NCBI GenBank assembly: GCA_004794655.1
Contig: SMMW01000003.1
Coordinates: 15,147,501-15,211,500, forward strand
Direction: 5' to 3'
Origin: Marisa cornuarietis
Taxonomy: Eukaryota; Mollusca; Gastropoda; Architaenioglossa; Ampullariidae
DNA: 64,000 bases
Position numbers and translations under genes: made by a program
Shown here: positions 1 through 11,480 of the stretch, one piece after another
Layout of the letters: each line of letters starts with the position of its first letter
Numbering within the stretch: the stretch's first letter is position 1
Notes under the pieces: generated by a model
Database searches by the model: none
Told to the model about the DNA's origin: nothing
The model's input: the letters and a program-made list of their open reading frames with translations, nothing else

Positions 1-1037
1 AAACTGCAAGATTTTAACTTTTCGGGACTGTGTATCGTGCCACATTCTCTTGATTGGTTATTTATGCAGGCACGTGATCTTTAGACACAACTAAGACGTG
101 CTCCTGATTTTTTTAAAATTATTTTGACGTATGCTGATAACACAAACCATATCGACGAAATATCTGTAGATATACCTATTTTTAACTTTTTATTTTGTTT
201 ACATGTACTTGTTAAATTTAATCAAACGAAAGTAGACTATTACGTATTTGCAACAGACAACGGGTATTCAGTTAGTCATGTCTCTTCCCCGTTTAAGCGC
301 TAAGAGTATGCTCCCTATGAGTGTGAATATGCGCTATAAAAATCTTCATTATTAAATCTTCATAATTATCGATTTTCGAATGTAGTGATTCGTCGGCATC
401 AACACCTCCTTTAACTTTAAACCGTCTTTGTTTTAAAAAAAATCAAAACACAGATTGTTTACTGTTGTAGTACTGTTGAGATATATAAAACATTGGTTTA
501 GCTCGCATTATTCAGCTGGAGCGTGTGGGCCTCACCAAAACGGATGATACAAACAAAAAATTGGACACAATCGATACGATTCTGTTGAATGGTTTTACTG
601 TCTGACACTGATTCCAGACAGTACCATGCAAAGATTTCGCTCACCTAATTACAAGAAGGTCCATACTCTGTAAGCATATTTGCGGGCCTGTGTGTGTAAC
701 TAAAAATGCTTATCAAGCAATACAAGTTAACGCCGTATATTTTGTGCATATGTCATCTAATGAACGACCGAAAGATAGAAATTATTAACGTGTGCAGATC
801 TGTCTCTGACTTGTTATATCTCTAATCTCTAACTCACTCGTTCACTCACACTTACGTCATTTGCCGCTGTAGTTATCCGATCGCACAACCTGCAAATCGG
901 AGAACAAAGTTATTGTCTGATTCACAAGTACATGTATTGCCGTGCTTACCAAATATTTCTGTCTTCTAGCGTATACATATATATATATAGTTCTCGTCTT
1001 TTCTTCGATCATTTTACCTCCTATTTCATCATTCTCT
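1..1037. repeat. 3'-flank block of peptide gene A (duplicated non-coding DNA)
   Basis: No gene is seen. The block recurs in the same orientation beside copy B (about 15,800-17,340), copy C (about 26,560-26,920) and partly copy D (about 31,700-32,250), and inverted at about 29,862-30,700. Shared landmarks are a stretch ending in GGCACGTGA (near 70, 15,840 and 26,610) and a stretch with CTCACTCACT-like repeats followed by ACCTGCAAATCGGAG (near 890 and 17,240). A short TA run lies near 975. Confidence 0.7.
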
Positions 1038-1280
1038 TTATTTTATGCATTCATAACCCCGTGAGGTCGTTAAAAAGCATCTAGATGATACTACTGTAGA
1101 GAAAAGGTCAACTTTGCAATCAGCGTCTACAAAGTTACCCTTTTTTTTTAACTTGTAGCCACCCTTCGCAGGCTTAATAGACCCTTTACAGAATACCTTA
1201 CCTACCTTCGTGGATTTCTTAGCCACCCTTTACAGACCACCTTGCTAACCTTCGTGGATTCGCTTCACAGATTACCTAGC
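1038..1280 (-). repeat. Degenerate ~45-bp tandem array downstream of gene A
   Basis: On the minus strand, variants of a Lys-codon-rich unit (core CCACGAAGGTTAGCAAG followed by CTGTAAAGGG) are repeated about three times. One unit is 44 bp, so the frame changes between units. A 62-codon open frame (1,038-1,226) exists only with a GTG start. Related arrays follow copy B (17,400-17,600) and copy D (32,400-32,660), where the frame is broken. The array lies beyond the AATAAA signal of gene A, so I treat it as 3'-flank repeat rather than a gene. A decayed downstream exon is the alternative. Confidence 0.55.
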
Positions 1281-1331
1281 AACGTTTTATTGTTTCTAGC
1301 AAAGCATTTTGCCTTAATGATGAAAGCAATG

Positions 1332-1589
1332 CTAAAAAATCTTAATCTCTACTAGGCAAATTAACTGAAAAAATATAGTGTGTGAAAACCTGTAAATAGT
1401 ACAACCTAGGCAAGTTAAGATCTTGGCAAGGTTCACGCAGTATAATGGCGGTGTTGTTCCCCTGCAATGTTCACGTTGATCATTCTGCAAGTGTGGGCAG
1501 GAGTACTTAGTGTAATCATCGTCCGCAGCGACGGTAGAAGCCAACATGACGATGACCACAAGGCCGAAGATGATGTATTTGTTGGTCAT
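1332..1589 (-). CDS. Secreted cysteine-rich peptide, copy A
   Basis: The family was not recognised. I chose the ATG at 1,589 because it has a good context (CTCGCCATGA), lies 29 nt inside the exon and is conserved in the paralogues. The product is 85 aa. Residues 1-22 are a classical signal peptide (MTNKYIIFGLVVIVML then ASTVAA), followed by DDD. The mature part has six Cys spaced C-10-C-8-C-8-C-2-C-14-C, which would allow three disulfides. The exon is bounded upstream by an acceptor (CTATCACAG, exon from 1,618). The leader exon and TATA box lie at 2,490-2,568, and AATAAA is at 1,286-1,291, 41 nt past the stop. Copy A looks intact. Secretion is inferred from the signal peptide. Defence, venom-like or reproductive roles are all possible and none is shown. 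Confidence 0.75.
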   Translation of the reverse strand: MTNKYIIFGLVVIVMLASTVAADDDYTKYSCPHLQNDQREHCRGTTPPLYCVNLAKILTCLGCTIYRFSHTIFFQLICLVEIKIF

Positions 1590-1618
1590 GGCGAGAGGTT
1601 TCCTCGTACAAACAATTT

Positions 1619-2489
1619 CTGTGATAGACAAGTGGAGTTTAAAGCTAGTGCTGGCAACATACAAAGAGACAAAAAATGACAGATGATCAAGTTTGCAGAA
1701 ATGAAAGATAATGCAAATATTTCCTTTATAAGGTCATGCACATAATAAGTCCTCAATCAAGCTAAAATTACACATTTTATTAGCCAGTTAAAATAAGAAA
1801 ATTACATCGTACGAATACACTTAAAACATTAAACGTGTTGAGATCGTTAGACTTTGACGTCTATTCGATTATCCCGATGCTGTTTGAGATAACAGTAATA
1901 AATATAATGGTACAAAAATTATGTCTAGAAACCATTACAATCACTGTCAATGAAATATGTTTGCTGACACTCTCTCCCTTTCTTTTCTAATAATAATAAT
2001 AACAACAATAATAATAACTTGTATAATAAAAGTAAGAACTTTTGTATTAATGTAAAATCTTTTATCACCATAGTAATCACTTTCATTATAATAGTAATAA
2101 CTGTATTTTAAAGCGCATTTCCCGCCGTACAGGCAAACTTGGTGCGTCGTGCACGAAAGTCTATAAACGAACAGAGTCAGCCGTACAGCAAAAAAACCCA
2201 CAAGCGTCAGCAAACGATTGACACTGTGTTGACACAGTTCAGAGAGAAAGGGGCTGAGAATTCCAAACGGTGGGGCCAGAGACGAAGAGCTTCTGTCTAA
2301 TTTTTCCCCACTGATGCGAGACACAAAGACATGGACAACACATCAGACCTAAGAGATGGACTTTGGCGTTAAGGAAGTGGGTCAGGACCGACCATTGAAA
2401 TTGTCTTTTTTAAATCCAATCGTCAACATGACAAACAAATATAACCAGCACTTAACAGAAGGTCAGAAATACAGTGTTGAAAGACTTAC
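1619..2489 (-). other. Intron of gene A (871 bp)
   Basis: The intron runs from donor AAG|GTAAGT (GT at 2,488-2,489) to acceptor ATCACAG|AAATTG (AG at 1,619-1,620). It is AT-rich, with TAA/ATA trinucleotide tracts near 1,990-2,100. Its counterparts are recognisable in copies B (17,946-18,771), C (27,164-28,092) and, shortened, D (32,964-33,464). Confidence 0.65.
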
Positions 2490-3260
2490 CTTAGTAGACA
2501 AGTGAAGCGTCACGTTAGATGGCAGCGCAAGCACCTGAACGACAGACCCTTGTGTTCGACTATTTATACTGTTCCTGGACAACTGCGAAGATGAAAAAGA
2601 GGAGAGGCAGCCTTTTTTGCAGATCAGTTGATAGCCGCTATAAAGCAAATAAACAAACCATTAAAAATGAGTGCGTGTTGTAAACATCCGTACCTGAATT
2701 AGAGCGATGATGACAAATGGCGTTTTTTTCACAAATCTTCAGTGGAAGCCACGAAGATACGGCCGAGTCACAGTGATGTCGCGGATGTCATTTGTTTGTC
2801 CATTTGACACTGGGGAAGAGTAAGCTTATATGTAGATGTGATAGTTATACAGATTTCCGACATCCTCTGAAAACAAACAAGACAAAAATAGTTACCACTG
2901 ACCTTCCTTCACGTACGCGTACACCGAGGTGTAGAAACTAGTCATCAGAAAACTATTTGTAACCCATGATGACTTTAACCCATCAAAGGACACAATTTTG
3001 TAAACATGTTTGCTAAAATAAAATGGCCAGGAGACATTTTTTATAATACTCCTTTATTTCCTATCTTAAAAATTCTGGCAAAAACATCAAAAAAACGAGA
3101 ACCACGTTCCTAAATTCAAAGACCTCGACCGTCGTCTATAAACATTTGTACATTACGTAAAACGTAAAACTACATTAACGTTTCCGACTGACCATCATGA
3201 CTGTCACAGTGGAGGTAGAATAACATATTGGGGAGAAGAAAGGAAGAAAACGAATGAGAA
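2280..3260 (+). repeat. Left arm of a large inverted repeat
   Basis: This block matches 4,100-4,920 in reverse complement over most of its length, including the leader exon and a distal stretch containing TACGCGTACACCGAGGTGTAG (in part) and GACTGACCATCATGACTGTC. Direct copies occur at about 18,540-19,560, 27,890-28,900, 33,400-33,960 and 34,745-35,470, so it is the 5'-flank unit of the peptide genes. The arms flank about 840 bp of spacer. Confidence 0.75.
2490..2568 (-). promoter_or_regulatory. TATA promoter and non-coding leader exon of gene A
   Basis: On the minus strand, TATAAATA occupies 2,568-2,561. About 30 nt downstream lies CTGTCGTTCAGGTGCTTG, taken as the start region (TSS near 2,538). 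The exon contains no useful ATG and ends at 2,490 with AAG|GTAAGT. The same TATA-leader-donor cassette precedes copies B, C and D at comparable distances, which is the main support for this gene model. Confidence 0.7.
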
Positions 3261-4099
3261 ATATCAGCCTTGAAATACGTCAAATCTCTAACTAGTAGCT
3301 ACACAAACAAGAGAAATGCATTCCAAAGATATCTTCTTCATACCCTGTTCTGTTTCATTCGAAAATATCTCCGTGTCTCATGGGTAAAATCATATCACAC
3401 TAGAATTGACGCATTTCTTTGCTTTATATTCCTTGATCCCGTCTTTTTAGTATGTGTGTTTGTTTGTCAGATTCAGATTTTGTAATCGACTTTCCACCCA
3501 CTTTCCATCGTCCTAGAGGACTGAAATTTTCATCAGTTATTAATTTAGGGTGACAATACAACATTAAGATCGTGTATACTGTAGCCGGACTGATCCGCTT
3601 CCTCACTTAGGCTAACACTGCGGCCCTAGCCCCAATCAGTGTATTCCTCATTAGGGTTCCAGAGAAGAGGACGAAAGTGGCCAAGGAGAATTCTGCTAAC
3701 ATTCTAGCTTTTGTTTGTCGGGGGTTTTGACTAATCTATCTCGCGTTGTGTTTGTTTTTGTTTTCCATCTGCTACACACCCGCACTTAAGAATCCACAAC
3801 AGGCCCTTCTTTTTCCCAAACAAAAGTGTGTTTTCCCCGGTGCATTGTTCAGCTCCACGGATCTGCTGTGTCACAATTACGAACGACATAATTCTTTTTC
3901 CCTCTAGTGATACACGTTCATCTCATTCACACGACGAGGACACACGTACGACACGCTACCATTCGTGCGGAATGATGCGCTCACACAGGTAAATAAGTTC
4001 AAAGACATTGATTTCTCTAGTTTGTGTAGCTGTTGGGTTTGGGAGGGCCGCATGCCTGCCTGCCAGTTTGATACTTGAAGTTTTTCAAGAATCACTCCT
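3261..4099. repeat. Spacer between inverted arms, shared with 19,870-20,290
   Basis: No gene is seen. From about 3,540 to 4,000 it matches 19,870-20,290 in the same orientation, including a 53-bp stretch that appears identical (3,897-3,949 and 20,171-20,223). Its left part (3,290-3,390) resembles 35,530-35,620. The segment near 3,480-3,560 recurs at 12,560-12,650 and, inverted, at 29,730-29,830. Confidence 0.65.
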
Positions 4100-4920
4100 A
4101 AAATTCATTCTGTTAATTTTCTTTCCTGTCTTCATGTCTTCTTCTCACTATGGTTCTAACTCTTCGTTATTCTACCTTCACTGTGACAGTCATGATGGTC
4201 AGTCGGGAACGTTACTGTAGTTTTATGTTTTACGTAGTGTCTCAATTTTTATAGACGACTGTAGAGTTATTTGAATTTGGGAACGTGGTTCTCGTTTGTT
4301 GATGACTAGTTTCTACACCTCGGTGTACGCGTACGTGGAGGAAGGTCAGTGGTAACTATTTTTGTCTTGTTTGTTTTCAGAGAATGCCGGAAATCTGCAT
4401 AACTATCACATCTGCATATAAGCTGACTCTTCCACAGTGTCCAATGGACAAACAAATTACATCCGCCACATCCCTGTGACTTGACCGTATCTTTGTGGCT
4501 CCCTCTACAGATTCGTGGAAGAACGCGATTTATTATAGGGTTAATGACGTTAAGATGTTTGCAACACAATACTCTTTGATGGTTTGTTTATTTGCTTTAT
4601 AACGGCTAGCTGCAAAACAGGCTTCCTCTATTCTTTTTAAACTTCGCAGAGAGTCTGTCGTTCAGGTGCTTGCGCTGCCATCTAACGCGACGCTTCACTT
4701 GTCTACGAGGGTATGTCTGTCAACATTACATTTTTGACCGTCTGTTAAGTGCTGATCATTTTTGTTTGTCATGTTTTACGATTGGATTTAAAAAATACAA
4801 TTTCAATGGTCGGTCCTCACCCACTTCCTTAACGCCAAAGTCCGTCTCTTAGGTCTGTTGTGCTGTCCATGTCTTTGTGTCTCGCATCAGAGGGGAAAAA
4901 TTAGACAGAAGCTTCTTTGT
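4100..4920 (-). repeat. Right arm of the large inverted repeat
   Basis: This is the reverse complement of 2,280-3,260. It carries the leader cassette on the plus strand but no signal-peptide exon follows. Sequence diverges from the gene family after about 4,930. Confidence 0.75.
4655..4710 (+). promoter_or_regulatory. Orphan leader exon, inverted copy
   Basis: CTGTCGTTCAGGTGCTTGCG and the rest of the leader are intact and end in a donor (GAGG|GTATGT at 4,711). The TATA box is replaced by a TTTTTAAAC-like sequence and no coding exon follows on this strand. It is a duplicated promoter remnant. Confidence 0.6.
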
Positions 4921-4929
4921 CTCTTGCCG

Positions 4930-6471
4930 AACTTAACCCGATCATAAAGAAATAATGTTGCGCTCTCCTGGATCTTTAAAAACAAACAAACAAATAAATC
5001 CCACAAAAATATAACACTGAAAAGTTTGTGAAAGCACTTAGACAGTTGTAGTGAATGCCGGGTACTGCCTCTGTCAGTCTGACAGCCGGAAGCTTGTTTT
5101 GCAGCCGTCACTGGCGACGACCCTGGCGAGAGAACAAACGAACGAACGAACGAACGAACGAACGAACTTTATTGACTCAGGCCACGTGACTTAATATTCA
5201 GGAGATGAGCACAGCTTGTACAATATCCTAAAGCCTGGCGAGAGAGAGAGAGAGAGAGAGATCGCAGAGATGGGTGAAAAAGATGCAAAAAGATGCATAT
5301 TTTACCATTTTTAATGCATTTCGAATCAAAGTGTGTTTAAAAAACTGTTACTTGATTTTTGCTAACTTTATCATCTTTTATGTTTTGTCTAGTTTCATGT
5401 CTCAAGCGCTTGCTTTCCACTATACCTGAATAATGGGACTGGAGGTATACACGATCTAAGTAAATGGTGGGAAGATAACTAATACTGAAAATATTTTATA
5501 ATATACTCATGTTTTGTTTGAAATCTGTAATATGAACTCCCTTCTAGACTGAAAGTAATCAATATATAATGCATGTTTGTTAATATGTATTTACAAACAG
5601 CTGAATGGATTTGTATTTACGAGGAAATGTGTCACAGTTGCGATATTGATGTATACATGGACTAGTGACAGTTTTAAACTTGAGCTATTTTATTTTATTT
5701 TATTTTTATTTACAATTTGTTTAATATCGGGAAATCAATTCCATGAAAGGACAGTATAAAATGGTAAATCAGCTTTTAAAAGCTGCAGCTTCTTCATTAA
5801 ATAATTAATGTTTTAAAACGAAATCAGAACAGAAAATTAACTAAAATTTTTAAAGAACGAAGTTAAACGTCCTAAAAAGATTTTGAGTACTAATGATTTG
5901 TGACCCTCCCTAAATCAATATCAGTTAATAAACAAGTATACCTTGTAACAATAAGCAAAGGTTTTGGCCGTCAGTACGCACCAAGTTTCAATATTAATCG
6001 TAAGAGTTTTCTTCTAATTTCAAAAGAAAAGCAAAGTTCGCAATGTTGTTACATCGTCACGCTGGTCAAATAATGATGGTCCTACAAGTGTTGATCAACT
6101 AAAATAAGAGTTACAAGCGAGCAAAACTGACATGTAATATATGCTGGTAGAAGAAGAATGAAGCATACCATGCAAATACCAGTAATGGCTTCCTTGCTTG
6201 CTGTCCGAATGTAAAAGATTAAATAAAACATTTGCTTATCTTGGTTTCCTGGACGAAGGAAATATAAAGTCCACCCTTCCAACAGTATCATCATCATTTA
6301 AGTTTTGAAACGTATGTAATAAGTAGACTCTTAAAACGCATTTCTCTAACTCAAAGTATACACAGTGCGCTTTACAAACTAAAAGCAAAGTAAAATATTG
6401 ACTCAGAATAAGCAAAGACTACATACACAGATCATACCATATCAACAAACAAATATATTAGACAACAACAT
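4930..6471. repeat. Duplicated AT-rich block with (ACGA)n and (GA)n tracts
   Basis: No gene is seen. 5,030-5,470 recurs at 12,940-13,240 (direct) and 29,140-29,440 (inverted). It contains a tetranucleotide run of AACG type at about 5,130-5,167 and a GA run near 5,240. 5,577-5,650 is one copy of the CAGCTGAATGGATTTG repeat described at 22,490. 5,900-6,471 is an inverted match to 21,725-22,350. Confidence 0.6.
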
Positions 6472-6485
6472 AAAAGTATTGGAGC
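6472..6485. repeat. Target-site duplication, left copy (L1-like insertion)
   Basis: AAAAGTATTGGAGC is repeated exactly at 10,246-10,259. The paralogous block at about 21,700-21,745 (inverted) has the two flanks directly joined, with one version of this site. Confidence 0.85.
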
Positions 6486-7628
6486 CTTTTTTTTTACCCC
6501 CTTTTCCTTCCTTTTCTTTTTTTCACATCCACAAGTGACATTCTTGTTTGCACTTCCTAAGAGTCAATTAAGAATGCATACACAACTTTCATGTGTTCCC
6601 TTCATGCACCTTACCTAGTCCTATTTAGAGATGGTCAACATGACCAGATCAATTGCTTTGCATGGACCAAAAATTGAATAAAGATAACAAAAATATTAGC
6701 ATCAGTATCCAAAATGGAGCATTTCCTAAGCTATTACAGATTGCTTCTAATATTTACATAACAAATTCCCACATGGAGGTATGCAAGTCTATCATGCACT
6801 TATGTCAAAACAAATTCCTGTGTACACCCAAAATTACTTAGCATGAATAGATGCCTGCCATGTATAAAGGTAAATTTTGAATCATTCCCTCGTCAATGCA
6901 CAGCATCTCTAGAATGTCCCATACAAAAGTATTTGTACAACTGACAGCCCAACTACCATATCTATTTATGGTAAATGATAAGCCATCTGGATTGCAATAA
7001 GGTGACAAAACGATACTGACAGTACTCCAAGGCAAATCCCCTCTGATTATTTATGCTGTGATAAGTGCTTTACAGCCTAGAGAGAGCTGGTGCTCAAGGT
7101 AACTCCTTATATATTTTTTTTGTTTTTGTTTTTGTGCACTAGACTACACTTAGTGACAATTTATTAAAGAATCACAAGAGACATGTAACATGATTTCTAA
7201 CACATAAACACCCTTGCCACCAAGGAATTAACTGTGTAATACTAACCACTATGAGAACAGGCAATGCCAAACTCAGTTTTAGTGAAACCAGAACAGCGAA
7301 GAAATATCTTACTGACAACATTTATCACACTCCTAAACATACTCAATGTCAAATCTATGATCATGCACATGTTCATAGGATGAGATTATGTGAGTGCTAT
7401 AAAAGTATGTTTAACCAACAAGTTATATACAAGGCTTTTACACAGTTTTTCTAAAGAGCAATCCAACACCATTTGTGTCAAAAAAACCTGATGTTAACAG
7501 AGTTTGAACACAAATTCCTTAAAAACATTAACCAGTTTACACTTTCTAAAACATAATATTTTCCATGTAACAAGTATAACTGAATCAACAATACAGACCC
7601 TAATTACAGATAGTGTTGTCGTTTAGAG
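6486..7628 (-). other. 3' UTR of the inverted L1-like segment
   Basis: No significant ORF is seen between the ORF2 stop and the insertion edge. On the minus strand it ends in an A-rich stretch after GGGGGT. It is interpreted as the internal priming point rather than the poly(A) tail. Confidence 0.55.
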
Positions 7629-10036
7629 TCACATGGCTAAATGGGAGCCACTGACTCCAAAAGGATATTTGCGTGTTATTTTTATAAATGCTGCATATTG
7701 CTCTACAATATATCGTGACTTTAAAAAAGGCCTAAACTTGTCCACTGTTGGTATTGCCTTCAGGTATCTGCATTTATAAATAAAAAATTTTGCTAGGAGA
7801 ATAATAAAGTTCAAAGCTTTGTCAACCTCCCCAGTTTTACCAACGCCAAACAACACCATTTCTTTACATAGCTGGATTTCTTCTAAATAATTCTGATTAT
7901 TTAACATATTCCACAGTTGGTCCCAAAAGGTTTTGCTTAGTGGACAATGCCAGAATGTATGTTCAATGGTTTCTCTGTCTTGTTTACAAAAACAACAATA
8001 AGGAGATGTAATGAGCTTACATTTAAAAAGAAAAGAGTTTGTGGGTAAGATCCGGTGTAAAAGTCGTAGCTGAAACCATCTCAATTGGGTATCCATAGTG
8101 GTATAGAAGGGCTTTTGAAATATATCAGCCCAGTCACAGTCCTTAAATTCAGCCTCCCATTTTCTAAGTGCAGTTGGATACGTTTTATTGCCTAGGATAA
8201 TTTTTGAAACCTCCTTATTTCCTTTTCTAATAATAGCCCATCCCCTATTAACATGTTCATTCTTAGAGACTAACTGACAATTACATTTGGTTTGATATTG
8301 TTTTATAGATTGTATCAAACCCATGTAGGTTAAGGAGTCTGTGCTAATTAAGGCAGGGTACTTAACATAGAATTCATCAAGATTCAGAAATGTACCATTG
8401 GCATTAGTGAGGTCCCCTATTTTTATGACTTTTGCATCCATCCATTTCTTAATATATATATAACTTTTCTGTCTCTAATAATATTACCATTAAAGTGGAT
8501 GGGTTCCCCTAGAAATTCCTCACTGCATGTTGGAATACATTTGCTAATAAACTTTTTATAATGCCTCATCACATCTTGCCAGAATGGATTTTGAATTTTT
8601 TTCAATGCCAAATAGGCATATTCACTACCATAAGAATCAAGTTTCACTATCTCCGGAGAAATAGTTGACATCAAGCTCGTAAGACTCCCATTTTTAAGTT
8701 TCAGCCGTCTTAGCCAGCTAATTTTGAGTGTGGCTATGAAAGAGTTAAGATCTAACATTTTTAGTCCTCCTTCCCGATATGGTTTACAATTACCGCTCTT
8801 TTGATTTTTGCAGGTTTTCCATTCCAAACAAAGGAAAATAATTTCTTATCAATTCTTTGTATCACTTCCAGGGGGGGATCAGGTAAGGTAGTTAACAGGT
8901 GAACTATTTTAGCTACTACTAGGGATTTCACTACTGTTATTTTCCCCAGGGGTGTTAAATACCTCTTTTCCCAACATTGTAGGGTTCTTTCCATTTCCTG
9001 TATTTTGTCCGTAAAATTTAAAGTAACAATTTCCTCCATGTTTACAGAGAATTTAATACCCAGAATTTTAAAGATTCCCGGGTCCCACTGGAAATTCCTG
9101 TCTCTCATATATTTAATATGGCTATTTTTCATACTACCTATCCAAGCTACTTGAGTCTTGTCATTGTTAACTTTTAATCCTGAGATGTCGGCCAATTTAT
9201 CTAGCGTGTTAACCGCTTCATTAAAAGATTTTTCACTACCATCTAAAAAACACGTAGTATCATCTGCGAACAAAGCCAATAGCACTTCTTCCTCCTTTAA
9301 CTTTATTCCCTTTATACTATTATTTTTCCTTATCATTAGTGACAGTACCTCAGCACAGATTAAGTATAAATTAGGTGAAATGGGATCCCCTTGCCTGCAG
9401 CCTCTTTTTAAGCCAAACCAACCTGAGTATTGCCCGTTAAAATATATACAGGAGGATGTATTATTATACAGTGTGACAAACCATTTTATGATAGACTCTG
9501 GGAAGCCAAACAACTTGAGAGATCTTTCAATAAATGACCAGGACACAGAATCGAACGCTTTCTCAAAGTCTACAGTTAGCAGTAGTCCAGGGATCTTGTT
9601 AACTTGTGTAAAGTACATCATAGATCATCCGAATATTGTCTCCCATATATCTACCTTTCATAAATCCTCTCTGACATTCGTCAATAACCAAAGGTAGCAC
9701 ATGTTGCAATCGTTTAGCAATACATGCTGATGCAATCTTGTAGGCTACATTCAACAGAGAAATTGGCCTCCAATTTTGAATAAACTGTTTTGGTTTCTGA
9801 TCTTTGGGTAAACAAGTAATTATGCCTTGCCTTTGCGAGACTGATAACTGACCTTTTTCAAAGCCTTCATTATATGACCTTACAAGAAAGGTTCCAATGT
9901 CCACAAAGAAAAATTTAAAGAATTCAACAGTAAAACCATCTGGGCCAGGGCTTTTGTTGTTTTTCATATTCTTTAGTGCTGAACCCGCCTCCTGCAATGT
10001 AATAGGGCCCTCCAAAGATTCTGAGTTCTCCTCAGA
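7629..10036 (-). pseudogene. L1/Tx1-like ORF2 fragment (reverse transcriptase), frameshifted
   Basis: Four consecutive open frames on the minus strand make one broken protein: about 10,036-9,599, 9,621-8,761, 8,827-8,423 and 8,441-7,629. Frameshifts fall near 9,610, 8,770 and 8,435. The first frame has NNKSPGPDGF and NWRPISLLN. The second has VDFEKAFDS, RQGDPISPN and the catalytic FADD (about 9,259-9,270). The last carries a Cys-His knuckle (CCFC, H, HC about 150 residues in) typical of the C-terminus of these elements. The endonuclease half is missing, so the copy cannot move by itself. The family call rests on these motifs; the L1 versus Tx1 subclade is inference. Confidence 0.9.
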
Positions 10037-10245
10037 AAACAAACAAACAAACAAAAAAAACAAAAACAAACAAACAAAAGCGCAGTTAGTGGAAGCTGGG
10101 AGGTTTTCTCTAGTTCTTTCTTTCCCTCTCTCTCTCTACCTCTTTCCTCTCTTCCCCCTCCTATACTTAATGGATGTGTCTTGGGAATGAAAATGTGATG
10201 TAATGTGATGTATTGATATTGTGATGTATTGATATTAAAAAAAAA

Positions 10246-10259
10246 AAAAGTATTGGAGC
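10246..10259. repeat. Target-site duplication, right copy (L1-like insertion)
   Basis: AAAAGTATTGGAGC is identical to 6,472-6,485 and directly follows the A tail. Confidence 0.85.
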
Positions 10260-10845
10260 AAGGTCTCGCGAGGTGGAGGAAGGTTAAATTAAACACTTAG
10301 TTTGTAGTTGTATTATGAGAAACGTGTATGGGGAGAACAACAGCCATATAACCTCTCGATCTCAGGTAAAACAACAGCCGACGAAAACGAAGAAAAATAG
10401 CTACTTCAGAATAAAGTCTTCAAGTGTAGTGCGCTGTGTAAACATCAGCATCTGTGAGCAGCCCCAGCAAAATAAAACTGTTTTATGATGATTACTTTCT
10501 AAACTTCAGTCTGTAAGGGATTTAATATTATGTATTAGAGTTTCATTCTTCCACAAAGTCGAATGGACAAGAAGCTATATCCGGCAAATTACTTTGACTC
10601 GACCGTATCTTTGGGGTTTCACCTGACTATTCATGAGAGAAAAGGATCCTTTGAAAGTAAGGGTGTAAAGGCGTTTACAAGACACCATACTCTTTGAATG
10701 TTTATAAGACACCATGCTCTTCCATTGGTAAATTATTTGCTTAATATCCTCTATAAAACTACCCAGGAACAGAACAACATGCGCAGCACCTTATCTAATA
10801 TCACAGTTCCTGTTTGTGAGTGGTCAAAGAACTGTATAATGTCAC
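10260..10845. repeat. Inverted copy of 21,180-21,725
   Basis: No gene is seen. It matches the block at 21,180-21,725 in reverse complement (GGTGGAGGAAGG, CAGCAAAATAAAACTG and AACTGTATAAT landmarks). The match stops at the TATA position of the leader cassette near 10,840, so the promoter is cut there. Confidence 0.65.
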
Positions 10846-11480
10846 AGAGGGGTGACATGAGGCTAACAGGCAGCACAACCAGGGTGGCCAAGTCACACCT
10901 CTCGCATGACCAACAGGGATTTTTTTAGATAATGGAAAAAGAAAGAGGGAAGATGATATAATTAACTGTCGCTGGCCAGCGCTTCACTTCCCGAAGAGAC
11001 ACGGCAAATGGAGAGACACTTATACGTGTAGGGGAGAGGAGGCTGCGTCTTCCTAGAAAGGTGCGGCATTTCATATTTTTGTATATCTGTATATATCTGT
11101 ATATTGTATATTTTTGCACGCGCTCTCCCGCTCGAACATTTCAGACATCAAAGCTTGCGTCATTCACACTCGCTCACGCACTCGCTGGAATGACCTAGAC
11201 ACGCTATAACATTTCAGTTGTAACATAACGTCTCTCCTAGAGTGGAAGCGTCTATGGCATTATTTTTTTCCTGTGTGTGGAAGATATATATTTTTTGTAA
11301 ATTCCTGGATCATTAGTCCCCAGTGATTGTCTTCGTAGAGTATAGTGTCCACAGTGGATCATCAGTTCGCAGTGACTGGAATTAAGAGTATCATCAGTGT
11401 AAGCAGTGATAAGTGACTTTGTGAAAAACTATCAACAAGCACTCTCTATTAGAATATTTGTTAATTAGAGTGGGTTAATA
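10846..11480. repeat. Block duplicated at about 25,000-25,740
   Basis: No gene is seen. Shared landmarks are GCTTCACTTCCC, GGAGGCTGCGTCTTCC and a CAGTGACTG motif. The block includes an ATAT-rich stretch near 11,085. Confidence 0.6.

Larger units (their letters stand above)
6486..10245 (+). mobile_element. 5'-inverted (twin-primed) L1/Tx1-like retrotransposon
   Basis: The 3.76-kb insertion is bounded by 14-bp target-site duplications. Most of it (6,486 to about 10,036) reads as an L1-like reverse transcriptase plus 1.1 kb of 3' UTR on the minus strand. The last 0.2 kb (about 10,037-10,245) reads on the plus strand and ends in a TATTGATATT-rich stretch and an A13 tail directly against the right duplication. 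The right-hand nick context (tail followed by AAAAG) fits TTTT/A endonuclease cleavage for plus-strand insertion. An inverted 5' segment joined to a sense 3' segment is the known signature of twin priming in L1 insertion. The copy is 5'-truncated and has no endonuclease domain. Confidence 0.8.

Noticed and set aside
1467..1679. Plus-strand ORF over copy A (also at 17,812 and 32,797)
   Set aside because: Antisense shadow of the conserved signal-peptide exon; it recurs only because the minus-strand exon is conserved.
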